Source of the DNA: Fimousia sp045616445
GTDB taxonomy: Bacteria > Bacillota > Clostridia > Lachnospirales > Lachnospiraceae
NCBI GenBank assembly: GCA_045616445.1
Contig: JAZLGR010000021.1
Location: 1-64,000 of the forward strand
DNA: 64,000 bases
Direction of reading: 5' to 3'
Position 1 is the first letter of the stretch. Every line of letters starts with the position of its first letter. The translations under genes were made by a program, and so were the position numbers. Positions 50,109 through 59,552 of the stretch are shown here, piece by piece. The notes beneath the pieces were generated by a model. That model had not been told where the DNA came from and made no database searches. It saw only the letters and a list, made by a program, of their open reading frames with translations.

Positions 50109-52737
50109 CAAAAGAGCGATTAAGAAGAAAGTCATTCAGTTATTAAAATCCAATGACAGAGTTCGTGAAGCATTAAAGTATGCGATCAAGAAGCGCAATG
50201 AACTGCGTTACTGGGATGCATGCAGAAGAAATCCAGTGGATGAGAATCTCATTATTTTCGAATCCTTTATGGGCCGCTCCTTTGCGGACAGCCCACGTGC
50301 AATTTATGAAGAGATGATTGCCGATGAACGATTTAAAGATATGACCTTTGTATGGGCATTCAAGGATCCAAAGTCCAAGGAAGATATTCCTGAACTTGCC
50401 GGTGCAAAACTGATCAAGTATCGTTCAAAAGCATTTTTTGAATATTACAGCAAAGCGAAATATTTTGTATCCAACTCCCGTGTGGACAATATCATTAAGA
50501 GAAGAGATGGACAGGTCTACATTCAGACCTGGCATGGCACACCGCTTAAGAGACTGGGCTATGACATCGAGAAGGGCGATAATGCCATCCATACACAGGA
50601 TGAGCTCTGTGAATTATACAGAATCGATTCTGAGAGATATACATATCTCTTATCCCCATCCCAGTTTACCTCTGAAAAGCTTACCAGCGCATTCAATCTT
50701 CCAGAGAACAATCCGAACACCATCATTGTGGAAGAAGGATATCCTCGTAATGACTTCTTAAGCAATTTCACAGAAGAAGACATTGCAAACATCAAGAAGA
50801 AGATCGGTATTGAAGACGTTGATAAGAAGATTGTCCTCTATGCACCAACCTGGAGAGACAACCAGTACGATGCAAAGCTTGGTTATACCTACAGCATGGA
50901 CGTTGATTTCGATCTTCTGAAGAAGGAACTTGCAGATGACTGCATCATCCTGTTTAGAGCACACTACTTTGTAGCCAATGCCTTCGATTTTGAAAAATAT
51001 GCAGGCTTTGTATACAATGTTTCCGATTATGAGAATATCAATGATCTTTACGCAGTAGCTGATCACCTGATCACAGACTACTCCAGTGTATTCTTTGATT
51101 ATTCTATCTTAAAGAGACCAATTACCTTCTATATGTACGATTTAGAAGCATATGCCAACGACATCCGTGGCTTCTACATCGCATTAGAAGATCTTCCAGG
51201 CGAGATCGTTCAGACAGAAGAAGAACTGATCGGCGAACTGAAGAAAGAATTTGTCTATGACGAACGCTACAAGAAGTTCAATGACCGCTTTACTTATTTA
51301 GATGACGGTAAGGCAGCAAAACGAGTAGTGGAACGTTGTTTTGGAGAGGGCGCTGAGGAAGAACGCAGCAAAGCCTATCCACCGAAAAAGGAGAAGAAGG
51401 CGGCTAAGAAGCTTCCTAAGAAAATCAGTATTAAGGGCAAATCTCCAAAAAAAGCATTAAAAAAAACGGTAAAAAAAAACGCAAATCTCCTCAAAAAGCC
51501 GTACGTCATCGCGCTAGACGTCGCTAAGAAGAGTGCAGCCCTTCGTGTCATGATGCGAAGTGGTTTAAATCAGTATAAAAAACTGTTATTTAAGGCACAT
51601 ACCATTGGCAAGCGTGTACATCCTTATAATGTACTGTTAACAAGCTTCAATGGAAAGTCCTATTCTGACACACCAAAAGCTGTGTATGAATATATGCTGA
51701 ACAATCCGGCATACAGAAAGTACCGCTTTATCTGGGTATTCGACGAACCGGAACAATATGAATTTTTAAAAGAAAATCCAAGAACATTTATCGTGAAGAA
51801 CAAGTCCAAGCGATTTGAGCGTGCCCTTGCAAGCTCCAAATACTGGATTTCCAACAGCCGCCTGTATGATTATATCGTACCAAAGAAGAATCAAATCTAT
51901 GTACAGTGCTGGCATGGAACCCCATTAAAGCGTCTGGGTTATGATATTGAGAATTCCAACAATGTGATGAATTCCCAGTCCGAAATCAGATACAAGTATC
52001 GCACGGACGCAGAGCGTTTCAGCTATCTGCTTTCTCCATCTGCATTTACGACAGATGTATTCACTACAGCATGGAATCTTGCAGAAACCGGCCAGAGCGA
52101 TAAAATTATGGAAGTGGGATATCCAAGGAATGATTATCTCATCAATTACACCAAAGCGCAGGTGAATGTACTAAAAGAAAAACTTGATATTCCTGCAGAT
52201 AAGAGAGTATTATTATATGCACCGACATGGAGAGATGATCAGCATACCTCCGGTGTTGGATATGTCTATGAAGCACAGGTGAATTTTGATCGTTTACGCG
52301 AAGCACTTTCTGATGAGTGGGTAATCTTATTCAGAGCACATTATCTTGTGGCTAATGCATTTGACTTTGACGCATATGAAGGATTCGTGTATAATGTTTC
52401 TAGTTATGATGATATCAGCGAGCTTTATGTGGTATCTGATATGCTCATGACGGACTACTCCAGTGTGTTCTTCGATTATGCAAACCTGAAGAGACCAATT
52501 CTCTTCTACATGTATGATAAGGAATACTACGGGGAAGACTTACGAGGCTTCTATATCGACTTAGAAGAACTTCCTGGTCCGATTGTGGAAGCAGAAGAAG
52601 AGATGATCGACAAGATCCAGAGTGTGGATGCATGGTTTAGCGTAGACGACAGATACCAGGCATTCAATGACAAATTTAATCAGTTAGATGATGGTAAAGC
52701 AAGCGAACGATTTGCAAAACATGTTTTCGGTCGTTAA
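50098..52737 (+). CDS. Tandem double CDP-glycerol glycerophosphotransferase
   Basis: 879 aa from ATG 50098 (GGAGG 5 nt upstream). Two complete TagF/TarF-like units follow one another, ~1-420 and ~490-879. Each has its own WHGTPLKRLGYDIE, LLSPSxFT, YAPTWRD and DYSSVFFDY motifs. A Lys-rich linker (~420-470) is encoded by DNA with A7, A8 and A9 runs. TagF-type enzymes polymerise glycerol phosphate. Two units in one chain could alternate two additions. Neighbours are a single-domain transferase and tagD. Confidence 0.9.
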   Translation: MQINKRAIKKKVIQLLKSNDRVREALKYAIKKRNELRYWDACRRNPVDENLIIFESFMGRSFADSPRAIYEEMIADERFKDMTFVWAFKDPKSKEDIPELAGAKLIKYRSKAFFEYYSKAKYFVSNSRVDNIIKRRDGQVYIQTWHGTPLKRLGYDIEKGDNAIHTQDELCELYRIDSERYTYLLSPSQFTSEKLTSAFNLPENNPNTIIVEEGYPRNDFLSNFTEEDIANIKKKIGIEDVDKKIVLYAPTWRDNQYDAKLGYTYSMDVDFDLLKKELADDCIILFRAHYFVANAFDFEKYAGFVYNVSDYENINDLYAVADHLITDYSSVFFDYSILKRPITFYMYDLEAYANDIRGFYIALEDLPGEIVQTEEELIGELKKEFVYDERYKKFNDRFTYLDDGKAAKRVVERCFGEGAEEERSKAYPPKKEKKAAKKLPKKISIKGKSPKKALKKTVKKNANLLKKPYVIALDVAKKSAALRVMMRSGLNQYKKLLFKAHTIGKRVHPYNVLLTSFNGKSYSDTPKAVYEYMLNNPAYRKYRFIWVFDEPEQYEFLKENPRTFIVKNKSKRFERALASSKYWISNSRLYDYIVPKKNQIYVQCWHGTPLKRLGYDIENSNNVMNSQSEIRYKYRTDAERFSYLLSPSAFTTDVFTTAWNLAETGQSDKIMEVGYPRNDYLINYTKAQVNVLKEKLDIPADKRVLLYAPTWRDDQHTSGVGYVYEAQVNFDRLREALSDEWVILFRAHYLVANAFDFDAYEGFVYNVSSYDDISELYVVSDMLMTDYSSVFFDYANLKRPILFYMYDKEYYGEDLRGFYIDLEELPGPIVEAEEEMIDKIQSVDAWFSVDDRYQAFNDKFNQLDDGKASERFAKHVFGR
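51447..51479 (+). repeat. Three poly-A runs inside the tandem transferase gene
   Basis: Runs of 7 (51447-51453), 8 (51459-51466) and 9 (51471-51479) A occur within 33 bases of the inter-domain linker codons. Such runs are prone to replication or transcription slippage, which would cut off the second domain. Confidence 0.8.
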
Positions 52738-52796
52738 GCCACCATTTATATACATTATATTTACATCTTTATGAGAAAGAAAAGGAGACAACAATC

Positions 52797-53204
52797 ATGA
52801 CAAGAGTTATTACATATGGTACATACGATTTATTACACTATGGTCATATTAACTTACTTCGTAGAGCAAAAGAACAGGGCGATTACTTAATCGTTGTTTT
52901 ATCTTCCGACGAATTTAACTGGAACATGAAACAGAAAAAATGTTATTTCACATATGAACAGAGAAAACAGTTATTAGAAGCAATCCGTTACGTTGACCTC
53001 GTAATCCCTGAAGAAAACTGGGAACAGAAACGTACAGACGTACATGAATATCATGTAGATAAGTTCGTTATGGGTGATGACTGGAAAGGTAAATTCGACT
53101 TCTTAGAAGAAGAAGGCGTAGAAGTAATCTACTTACCAAGAACTCCAGAAATCTCTACAACAGCAATCAAAAAGGACTTAAAAGCTAGAGAAATCAACAA
53201 ATAA
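52797..53204 (+). CDS. tagD: Glycerol-3-phosphate cytidylyltransferase
   Basis: 135 aa. It has GTYDLLHYGHINLLRRAKEQGD (HxGH nucleotidyl motif) near the start and PEISTTAIKKDL (RTEGISTT-like) near the end. It makes CDP-glycerol from glycerol 3-phosphate and CTP, the donor for the two upstream transferases. Codon use is more biased than in those genes. It ends at the terminator at 53240. Confidence 0.95.
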   Translation: MTRVITYGTYDLLHYGHINLLRRAKEQGDYLIVVLSSDEFNWNMKQKKCYFTYEQRKQLLEAIRYVDLVIPEENWEQKRTDVHEYHVDKFVMGDDWKGKFDFLEEEGVEVIYLPRTPEISTTAIKKDLKAREINK

Positions 53205-53239
53205 TTTGTTTGGACTTTGTATTTAACATGTAGCAGATC

Positions 53240-53271
53240 ACCGGCTGTACGATGTGTACAGCCGGTTTTTT
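53240..53271 (+). terminator. tagD terminator
   Basis: ACCGGCTGTAC (53240-53250) pairs with GTACAGCCGGT (53256-53266), then TTTTTT. Confidence 0.9.
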
Positions 53272-53373
53272 GTCGTGATGGGCATTATTGCTGCATAAAG
53301 ATACATTATTGACGAATAGTTACGAACTTTTTATAATAGAGTTATAAAATATAGTATATGAGGATAGTACATT

Positions 53374-53886
53374 ATGGGAAAAGTAGAATATTGGGACATC
53401 TATGATAAGAACAAGAAGCTGACTGGACGCACGATGCTTCGCAATGACTGGTGTCTCGCAGATGATGAATATCATCTTACCGTACTCGGTGTGGTAAGAC
53501 ACACAGATGGCCGATTCCTGATCACCAAGCGAGTGATGACCAAAGCGTGGGCACCAGGCTGGTGGGAAGTATCCGGTGGCGCTTGTATGGCAGGCGAGAA
53601 GTCAGAGGATGCAGTTCTTCGTGAGGTTCAGGAAGAGACAGGACTTATGGTCACAGCAGACCAGAGAGAGTATCTCTTTACTTATCATAGAGAGAATCCT
53701 GGTGAGGGAGACAATTATTTCGTAGATATTTATCGATTTACTCTGGATTTTGACGAATCTGATTTAGACTTACAGTTAGAAGAGACAGCTGGCTATATGT
53801 TAGCTACTGTGGATGAAATCAAGGAATTCGCAGAACAGGGTATCTTCTTACATTACGATAGTATCAAGCAGGCATTTGAGGATTAA
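53374..53886 (+). CDS. Nudix hydrolase
   Basis: 170 aa. The Nudix box runs GGACMAGEKSEDAVLREVQE followed by ETG (GX5EX7REXXEEXG). The N-terminus EYWDIYDKNKKLTGR and overall length resemble isopentenyl-diphosphate-isomerase-like or YfcD-type Nudix proteins. The substrate is not deducible. It is followed 52 nt later by a PanE-like reductase with which it may be co-transcribed. Confidence 0.88.
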   Translation: MGKVEYWDIYDKNKKLTGRTMLRNDWCLADDEYHLTVLGVVRHTDGRFLITKRVMTKAWAPGWWEVSGGACMAGEKSEDAVLREVQEETGLMVTADQREYLFTYHRENPGEGDNYFVDIYRFTLDFDESDLDLQLEETAGYMLATVDEIKEFAEQGIFLHYDSIKQAFED

Positions 53887-53938
53887 GTTTTTCAATTATA
53901 TGGATCAATGATCAACGATCAGATCAACAGGTGATGGT

Positions 53939-54865
53939 ATGAAATATTTGGTAATGGGAGCAGGAGGAACCGGTGGTTCCATCGCTGCATATATGAGTAG
54001 AGTGGGAATGGATGTCACATTGATTGCCAGAGGACCACATTTGCACGAAATCAAGTACCATGGATTGAATGTGAAATCTACCGAACAAAAGCAGTTTAAT
54101 GTCAGAGTCAAGGTATGTGAGGAACAGGATTACGCAGAGACACCAGATGTTATTTTTGTCTGTGTGAAGGGATATCAGATCGAGAGTGTCTTGCCGTTCC
54201 TTCGCAATATCTCCAATAAGGATACAGTCATTATTCCGGTTTTGAACGGATTTGGGATTGCAGACCGCATGGCCGTTCAGATTCCGAATGCAAAGCTCAT
54301 TGGTGGCCTGATCTATATCACAGCCAACAAACAGGCGCCTGGAACCGTACAGCTTCATGGCGACATCTTCCGCATCTTCTTTGGCACCAAGGATGGCAAA
54401 ACAGACGATCCTGTGCTGATGCAGGTGGCAGCAGATCTTAAGGAAAGTGGCATTGACGGTGTGTATTCACCGGAAATCGAAAAAGAGATCTTAAAGAAGT
54501 TCTCCCTGGTATCTCCTTGGGCAGCCTGCGGCGTTCAGTTTAATATTACTGCCAGCGAGATCCAAAAGCCTGGCTACATCAGAAACTTCTATAAAAAGCT
54601 GGTTGCAGAGGTGGAAAGCCTTGGAAAAGCAGATGGACTTACGATGGACGTGGATGAAGATCTGGTGGAACGCAATTTAGCCATCATCGATGCAGTGGCA
54701 CCAACAGCCAAAACCTCTCTTCAGAGGGATATTGAAGCCGGAAAACCATCCGAGATTAACAATATGATCCTGGATGTGGTTCGAAGAGCAGATATGCTTG
54801 GCGTGGAAGTGCCAACCTATAAGCGTGTAGTAGAGAATCCAATCCGCGATATGCTGATGCGTTAG
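53939..54865 (+). CDS. 2-dehydropantoate 2-reductase-like protein
   Basis: 308 aa. The N-terminal NADP-binding fold is YLVMGAGGTGGSIAAYMSR. The ketopantoate reductase fold continues with VFVCVKGYQ and ends with a helical C-domain containing KTSLQRDIEAGKPSEINNM (the conserved S..D...G..TEID-like block). It reduces ketopantoate to pantoate for CoA synthesis, or a related 2-ketoacid. No panB, panC or panD is near, so PanE is likely but not certain. Confidence 0.85.
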   Translation: MKYLVMGAGGTGGSIAAYMSRVGMDVTLIARGPHLHEIKYHGLNVKSTEQKQFNVRVKVCEEQDYAETPDVIFVCVKGYQIESVLPFLRNISNKDTVIIPVLNGFGIADRMAVQIPNAKLIGGLIYITANKQAPGTVQLHGDIFRIFFGTKDGKTDDPVLMQVAADLKESGIDGVYSPEIEKEILKKFSLVSPWAACGVQFNITASEIQKPGYIRNFYKKLVAEVESLGKADGLTMDVDEDLVERNLAIIDAVAPTAKTSLQRDIEAGKPSEINNMILDVVRRADMLGVEVPTYKRVVENPIRDMLMR

Positions 54866-54921
54866 CAGAAGCGATGCATGAACCAGATTCATAGATTTTT
54901 TCATAACAGATTAAAAAATTA

Positions 54922-54953
54922 GAGCATGGAATCAATCCACGATTCCATGCTCT
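54922..54953. terminator. Bidirectional terminator overlapping the end of the cbiO-like gene
   Basis: GAGCATGGAATC (54922-54933) pairs with GATTCCATGCTC (54941-54952). On the minus strand CTAATTTTTT follows. The hairpin includes the last codons of the minus-strand ATPase gene and also ends the plus-strand reductase unit. Confidence 0.85.
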
Positions 54954-55609
54954 TCGTTTATGTTTATGATTCGGTCGCTTAACAGGGCTGCCAGGTCATC
55001 GTCATGGGTGGCGAAAATCATGGTTTTTCCTGCCGCTTTTAACTGTTGTAAGAATGTTTTTAACCAGGCCTGTGACTTCCGGTCAAGTCCAGCCAGAGGC
55101 TCATCTAAGATGAGTACATCCGGATTCATGGAAAGAATACAGGCTATCGCCACTTTTCTTTTTTCGCCGCCACTTAAGTGATACGGTGCCCGGTCTCTAA
55201 GATGTTCAATTCCAACAAGGGCGATCACATCTGCAACTCTTTTGTCCACTGCTTCCCGTGAAAGTCCCATCTGCATCGGTCCAAAGGCGATTTCCTCTTC
55301 CACACTTCCGCAAAAAAGCTGCACATCTGCATTCTGAAATACAAATCCCACCTTCTGGTGAAAAGCCTTGGCAAAGATTCGGTCCTTCATGGTCTGGGCA
55401 CTGATTTTCTTCCCTTCAAAGAGATAATATCCCTCATCGGGATAGAGGATGCCGCTTAAAATCTTTAGCAGCGTGGATTTTCCACAGCCATTGGCGCCCT
55501 GCAGGGCGATGGTTTCGCCCCTCCTGATATCGAGAGTAATATGTCGAAGTGCCACGTGTTTGTCGTAAGCGTAGCACACATGGTCAAGTTTGATAACAGA
55601 TGTATTCAT
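54932..55609 (-). CDS. cbiO: ECF transporter ATPase, cobalt/nickel type
   Basis: 225 aa ABC ATPase: Walker A LQGANGCGKSTLL, Q-loop FVFQNADVQLF, signature YHLSGGEKRKVAIA, Walker B VLILDEPLAGLD and switch His in FATHDDD. It powers metal import with the CbiQ and NikMN-like membrane parts encoded upstream; the stop/start arrangement with cbiQ shares one base. The operon holds a single ATPase, so it probably works as a homodimer. Confidence 0.9.
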   Translation of the reverse strand: MNTSVIKLDHVCYAYDKHVALRHITLDIRRGETIALQGANGCGKSTLLKILSGILYPDEGYYLFEGKKISAQTMKDRIFAKAFHQKVGFVFQNADVQLFCGSVEEEIAFGPMQMGLSREAVDKRVADVIALVGIEHLRDRAPYHLSGGEKRKVAIACILSMNPDVLILDEPLAGLDRKSQAWLKTFLQQLKAAGKTMIFATHDDDLAALLSDRIININEEHGIVD

Positions 55610-56418
55610 TAGATCATTCCCTCCAGATAGATAAAAAGTCCAATCAGACAGACAAGTAAAAGCACGTAAAGCAGATCCATTCTATGAAAATGTATCTGCC
55701 GGTAGGAGTCATATTCTCCGTCAAAGCCACGGCAGATCATAGCCTGGTACATTTCCTCAGACATTTCCTGGGATTTCAGGAATGTGACACCTAAGATGCC
55801 GGAAAATGCTTTTGCCTTCTCACGGTTTTTGCCGACAGAACGAAGGCGCAGCGCCTGCAGCATGTTCAGGCAGAGATCGCCCAACAGGACGATATACTTT
55901 AAGGTAATGTCGAAGGTTAAGATGAACAGTGACGGGATGTGAAAGGTCCGCAGACATCCGGTAATCTGGTTCCATGGGCTGGTGACAGATAAGAGCTGTA
56001 CCAGGGACACAGAGAGAAACACCTTGATGGATACCGTCAGCATGGTTTTCGGGGAGCCAAGAAAGATGGATGGGAAAAGCAGGAGTAACGATAGCAGGCC
56101 AGCCCCTAACGCGGTTCCCACGACCTTTTTGAGCAGTCTTTCCTGTAGCAGGCAGATGCGTAGGAGCACCCCGGCTAAGATGACATAGGTGAAAAACATA
56201 TTTTTCGATAATGCCATGAGAAGGATCACCAAAAAGGTGGTAATAAGCTTAATGGGAACACTGCCGCCAGAAGCAGCAGCGTTCCCATTGTTTCTTATTT
56301 TTGCCAAGACTGTGCCGATGGAAAGGATGGTTCTCGTGATAAATCCATCACTGTCTTTTGTCGGTATGTAATTTTCACTTTGAAGCATCCATTCTGGAAG
56401 TGAGTCTTTCTGGTTCAT
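55609..56418 (-). CDS. cbiQ: ECF transporter T component, CbiQ-like
   Basis: 269 aa with several membrane helices and the coupling motifs ALRLRSVGKNREKA and MICRGFDGEY (Ala-Arg-Gly-like) that contact the ATPase. It links the ATPase to the metal-binding membrane subunit. It lies second in the three-gene metal uptake operon, 25 nt after the permease gene. Confidence 0.88.
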   Translation of the reverse strand: MNQKDSLPEWMLQSENYIPTKDSDGFITRTILSIGTVLAKIRNNGNAAASGGSVPIKLITTFLVILLMALSKNMFFTYVILAGVLLRICLLQERLLKKVVGTALGAGLLSLLLLFPSIFLGSPKTMLTVSIKVFLSVSLVQLLSVTSPWNQITGCLRTFHIPSLFILTFDITLKYIVLLGDLCLNMLQALRLRSVGKNREKAKAFSGILGVTFLKSQEMSEEMYQAMICRGFDGEYDSYRQIHFHRMDLLYVLLLVCLIGLFIYLEGMI

Positions 56419-56443
56419 ATCTAATAGTTTGATGTTCTGATTC

Positions 56444-57445
56444 TTAATTTAAGGAAAAGTCGAATTTGTCTTTCATCACAGAAGAAATCAGACGGAAGAT
56501 GATGATGCAGAGTGCAACACCGATGATTGCAGATAAGATATAAGCTGCAATATCAGGAATACCGGAGATTGTATAGTCCGGGAAGATGGTGGAAAGCTCG
56601 AATCCACTTGTCATACCGGCTGGTGTGTAACCAAGCGCAACACCGCCGCTTGTGATTTCTGCAATTTCATCTGCGCCCCATTCACCCCATGCAGTTCCTT
56701 CTGCAAGAAGTCCGAGTGGTACAGCACAAATCAATACTGCGATCAATGCGTATAAGGATTTTGCACTGAATTTGCTGGTCTTCTGAACGATTCCTGGTGC
56801 GGTTCTTAATACAAAGGCAAAAATAACGGTGGTAAATAATAATTCAGCAAGACCGAAGATGGTAAGATGACCGACCATCATGGCTGGAATTGCGATTTTT
56901 AAACCGTATGGGCAGTAGAGGGCCTGACCTGCTGCGTCAGTAAATAAGGATGGCTGGATACCAAACTCAATGGCTGCTGCAAGAGCGGCTGCGTTGATAC
57001 CACAGTAGGAGCCGATCGCTGCGCCGAGATATTTGCCAGAATCTGATTTTACCATATTTGAGATGAGTTTATAAACCCCAAAACCTACAAATGGTAATAA
57101 AAATGCCATATTGAAGCAGTTTGCACCGAATGCTAAGATTCCACCGTCTCCAAAGAGCAGTGCCTGGATGAGCAGTGCGATGGTTACCGATATGCAGGCA
57201 GCTTCCGGTCCGAGTAACAAAGCGATTAAGGTTCCGCCTACTGCGTGGCCTGTTGTACCACCAGGAAGAGGAACATTGAACATCATGCCAAGGAATGAGA
57301 AGGCAGCGCCAACGCCAAGGAGAGGCATCTTCGCCTTCGGAATTTCAGTTCTTACTTTTTTGATGGAATAAGCCCAGACAGGAGCCACAGCAACAGTCAT
57401 GACTGCACATGTCTGAGGACTTAAATAATTTTCAGGTATATGCAT
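56444..57445 (-). CDS. Nickel/cobalt ECF permease (CbiM/NikMN-like)
   Basis: 333 aa from ATG 57445 (GGGAGG 9 nt upstream), so that the protein begins MHIPENYLS. In CbiM/NikM the free N-terminal Met-His binds Ni or Co, so this start matters. Core signatures are LPGGTTGHAVGGTLIALLLGP and FGDGGILAFGANCFNMAF. The C-terminal ~90 residues (after IVQKTSK) look like a fused NikN/CbiN part. Metal choice (Ni or Co) cannot be settled. I see no cobalamin riboswitch in the short leader. Confidence 0.88.
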   Translation of the reverse strand: MHIPENYLSPQTCAVMTVAVAPVWAYSIKKVRTEIPKAKMPLLGVGAAFSFLGMMFNVPLPGGTTGHAVGGTLIALLLGPEAACISVTIALLIQALLFGDGGILAFGANCFNMAFLLPFVGFGVYKLISNMVKSDSGKYLGAAIGSYCGINAAALAAAIEFGIQPSLFTDAAGQALYCPYGLKIAIPAMMVGHLTIFGLAELLFTTVIFAFVLRTAPGIVQKTSKFSAKSLYALIAVLICAVPLGLLAEGTAWGEWGADEIAEITSGGVALGYTPAGMTSGFELSTIFPDYTISGIPDIAAYILSAIIGVALCIIIFRLISSVMKDKFDFSLN

Positions 57446-57551
57446 TTCTTTTATCCTCCCTTTGATATAAAATATATTTGTGAACACATATTTTTACAAG
57501 CATATAATAACAAAGTCAAAATATACCCACAAGCCGGGTAGGGGGTTACAA

Positions 57552-58037
57552 ATGAAGGATTTTACCACATTATGTTATATCGAACGGGAGAATCACTATC
57601 TGATGCTCCACCGAATCAAGAAAGAAAATGATTTAAATAAAGACAAATGGATCGGCATCGGCGGTCATTTTGAGAAGGGGGAAAGCCCGGAGGATTGCGT
57701 GGTCAGAGAAGTGTATGAGGAGACAGGACTGACATTGAACCAGTATCGCTTTTGCGGCCTGATCACATTTCTCTCTGATATGAGTACGGAGGAGGAAGCC
57801 TCTGAATATATGTGTCTCTTCCATTCGGAAGACTTTTCCGGAGAAATCAAGGAGTGTGATGAGGGGGCGCTGGAGTGGATCCACAAGAGGGATTTATTTG
57901 CCTTAGAGCTCTGGGAAGGAGATAAGATCTTCCTTCGGTTGATGGATGAGAGAAGGCCATTCTTCTCCTTAAAACTGGTTTATGAACAGGGCACTTTGGT
58001 AGAGGCGGTGCTTGATGGTCAGGCACTGGCGATCTAA
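57552..58037 (+). CDS. MutT/NUDT1-like Nudix hydrolase
   Basis: 161 aa from ATG 57552 (GGGGG 6 nt upstream), where homology to 8-oxo-dGTPase-like proteins begins (MKDFTTLCYIERENHYLMLHR). The Nudix box is GIGGHFEKGESPEDCVVREV...ETG. It probably hydrolyses oxidised purine nucleotides, in line with Firmicute MutT homologues. It is divergent from the Ni/Co operon. Confidence 0.9.
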   Translation: MKDFTTLCYIERENHYLMLHRIKKENDLNKDKWIGIGGHFEKGESPEDCVVREVYEETGLTLNQYRFCGLITFLSDMSTEEEASEYMCLFHSEDFSGEIKECDEGALEWIHKRDLFALELWEGDKIFLRLMDERRPFFSLKLVYEQGTLVEAVLDGQALAI

Positions 58038-58157
58038 GCAGACTACGCAGGGAATATGGCACATTTTTCGAAATATGACGTAGATGTGACGGTTGAAGAG
58101 GGGCCTGATATTTGTTAAAATAGAAGAGACGAATAGAAGAGTACAGGAGAATAGAAT

Positions 58158-58670
58158 ATGGGAAAAAGATCAACAAAGACCAATAAGAATATCTACCAGA
58201 TTGCACGTGAGAATCTGGAACTGACCAGAAGCAAGGCCAGCGAAAAGATGGAGTATATCTCTGCTGACCGTATTGAAAAGATTGAGAGTGAAAAATCACT
58301 TCCACATCCAGATGAAATCCTTACCATGGCCAAAGCCTACAAATTTCCGGGATTATGCAATTATTACTGCTCCCATGAATGTCCGATCGGCGAACAGTAT
58401 GTGCCAGAGCTTCAGCCAAAGGATTTATCCCAGATCGTATTAGAGATGTTAGCTTCCCTGAATGCATTAGATAAAGTAAAGGGACGTTTTATTGAGATTA
58501 CCGTGGATGGTAAGATTACGGAAGATGAATATGAAGACTTTGCATCCATTCAGGATGAGCTTCGCAATATCTCCATTTCTGCCAACACATTACAGCTCTG
58601 GATCGACCAGATGATCGCAGATGGACAGATTGACGGAGACAAGCTAGAACAGGCAAGAAAAAGCAAGTAA
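58158..58670 (+). CDS. XRE-type helix-turn-helix protein
   Basis: 170 aa. Residues ~10-65 fold as an HTH of the XRE type (IYQIARENLELTRSKASEKM...DRIEKIESEK). A Cys-containing segment, CNYYCSHECPIGEQY, follows, then a helical C-terminal region. The three closely set Cys could bind metal or an Fe-S cluster. No partner gene is close and its targets are unknown. Confidence 0.8.
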   Translation: MGKRSTKTNKNIYQIARENLELTRSKASEKMEYISADRIEKIESEKSLPHPDEILTMAKAYKFPGLCNYYCSHECPIGEQYVPELQPKDLSQIVLEMLASLNALDKVKGRFIEITVDGKITEDEYEDFASIQDELRNISISANTLQLWIDQMIADGQIDGDKLEQARKSK

Positions 58671-58705
58671 TATATACATTTCATCAAAGCAAAGGAGTTG
58701 AGAAA

Positions 58706-59539
58706 ATGAAAAAAGTAAACGGTAAAGTATTGGCAGTTATGATGGCATGTATCATGGTTGTCCTCACGATGGTGACACCAGTCAGTGCAGCAGCATCTGT
58801 AAAACTCATTGAAGCTGGCTGTGAGACAAAGGATTATGACGTAACTGGCGACGGTAAGAAGGATAAGTTCTTATACGCAAGTAGCTACGACGATAATGAT
58901 ATGCCATATGGCTATTTTATGGTGAATGGCAAGCGTGCAGGAACATTTACCATCGATGAAGAATATTCCGCATTCAGCACATCCCTCATTTCTTTAAAGA
59001 ATGGCAAGAAATTCCTTCTGGTAGAACACAACTTCAGCGAAGATACACCAGAATGTGATATCATGGTGTACTCCAAAGGCCAGTTTAAGAAGATTGCAAA
59101 AGTCAATGACTGTGTTGGCGATACAAAGTATGGATATGCATTCCGTATTAAGAAGGCAGCTGCAACGGATAATACAGTGAATTTTGACTGCACCCATGCA
59201 AACTACACCTTCGGTGATCTGGTTGTTCGCTATGCTTATACTTACAAAGATGGCAAGCTGGTAAAGAAGAGTAGCACAGGTAAGGTAGTTTCTGCTAAAA
59301 CATCCAAGACATTGAAGTTTACTGCAGCAAAGGCAGTTCCTGCATACAAATCTGCAACAAGCAACACCAAGTCCTTCACCATCAAGAAAGACGGTAAGGT
59401 TACCATCAGCAAGATTTCCTACACATCTAAAGCTGGTGTCAGAGTATACGTGAAATACGGCAAGAAATCTGGATGGGTGAAGTGCTCCAAAGCCATGTAT
59501 CCTAAGATGTTCAAAGGCGTAAAGTCCAGCTATTTCTAG
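58706..59539 (+). CDS. Secreted hypothetical protein
   Basis: 277 aa. A signal peptide covers residues 1-~28 (MKKVNGKVLAVMM...TPVSA), with predicted cleavage after SAAA. Residues ~35-165 hold a beta-rich region starting with an EF-hand-like DVTGDGKKDKF. The C-terminal ~90 residues are Lys/Ser/Thr-rich (SH3-like, KISYTSKAGVRVYVKYGKKSGWVKCS). It is probably an exported or wall-associated protein. The family is not recognised. Confidence 0.75.
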   Translation: MKKVNGKVLAVMMACIMVVLTMVTPVSAAASVKLIEAGCETKDYDVTGDGKKDKFLYASSYDDNDMPYGYFMVNGKRAGTFTIDEEYSAFSTSLISLKNGKKFLLVEHNFSEDTPECDIMVYSKGQFKKIAKVNDCVGDTKYGYAFRIKKAAATDNTVNFDCTHANYTFGDLVVRYAYTYKDGKLVKKSSTGKVVSAKTSKTLKFTAAKAVPAYKSATSNTKSFTIKKDGKVTISKISYTSKAGVRVYVKYGKKSGWVKCSKAMYPKMFKGVKSSYF

Positions 59540-59552
59540 AATAGGAAGCGAT

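Noticed and set aside
57446..57551. Cobalamin or Ni/Co riboswitch before the metal importer
   Set aside because: The spacer is only ~100 nt and shows none of the conserved aptamer blocks.
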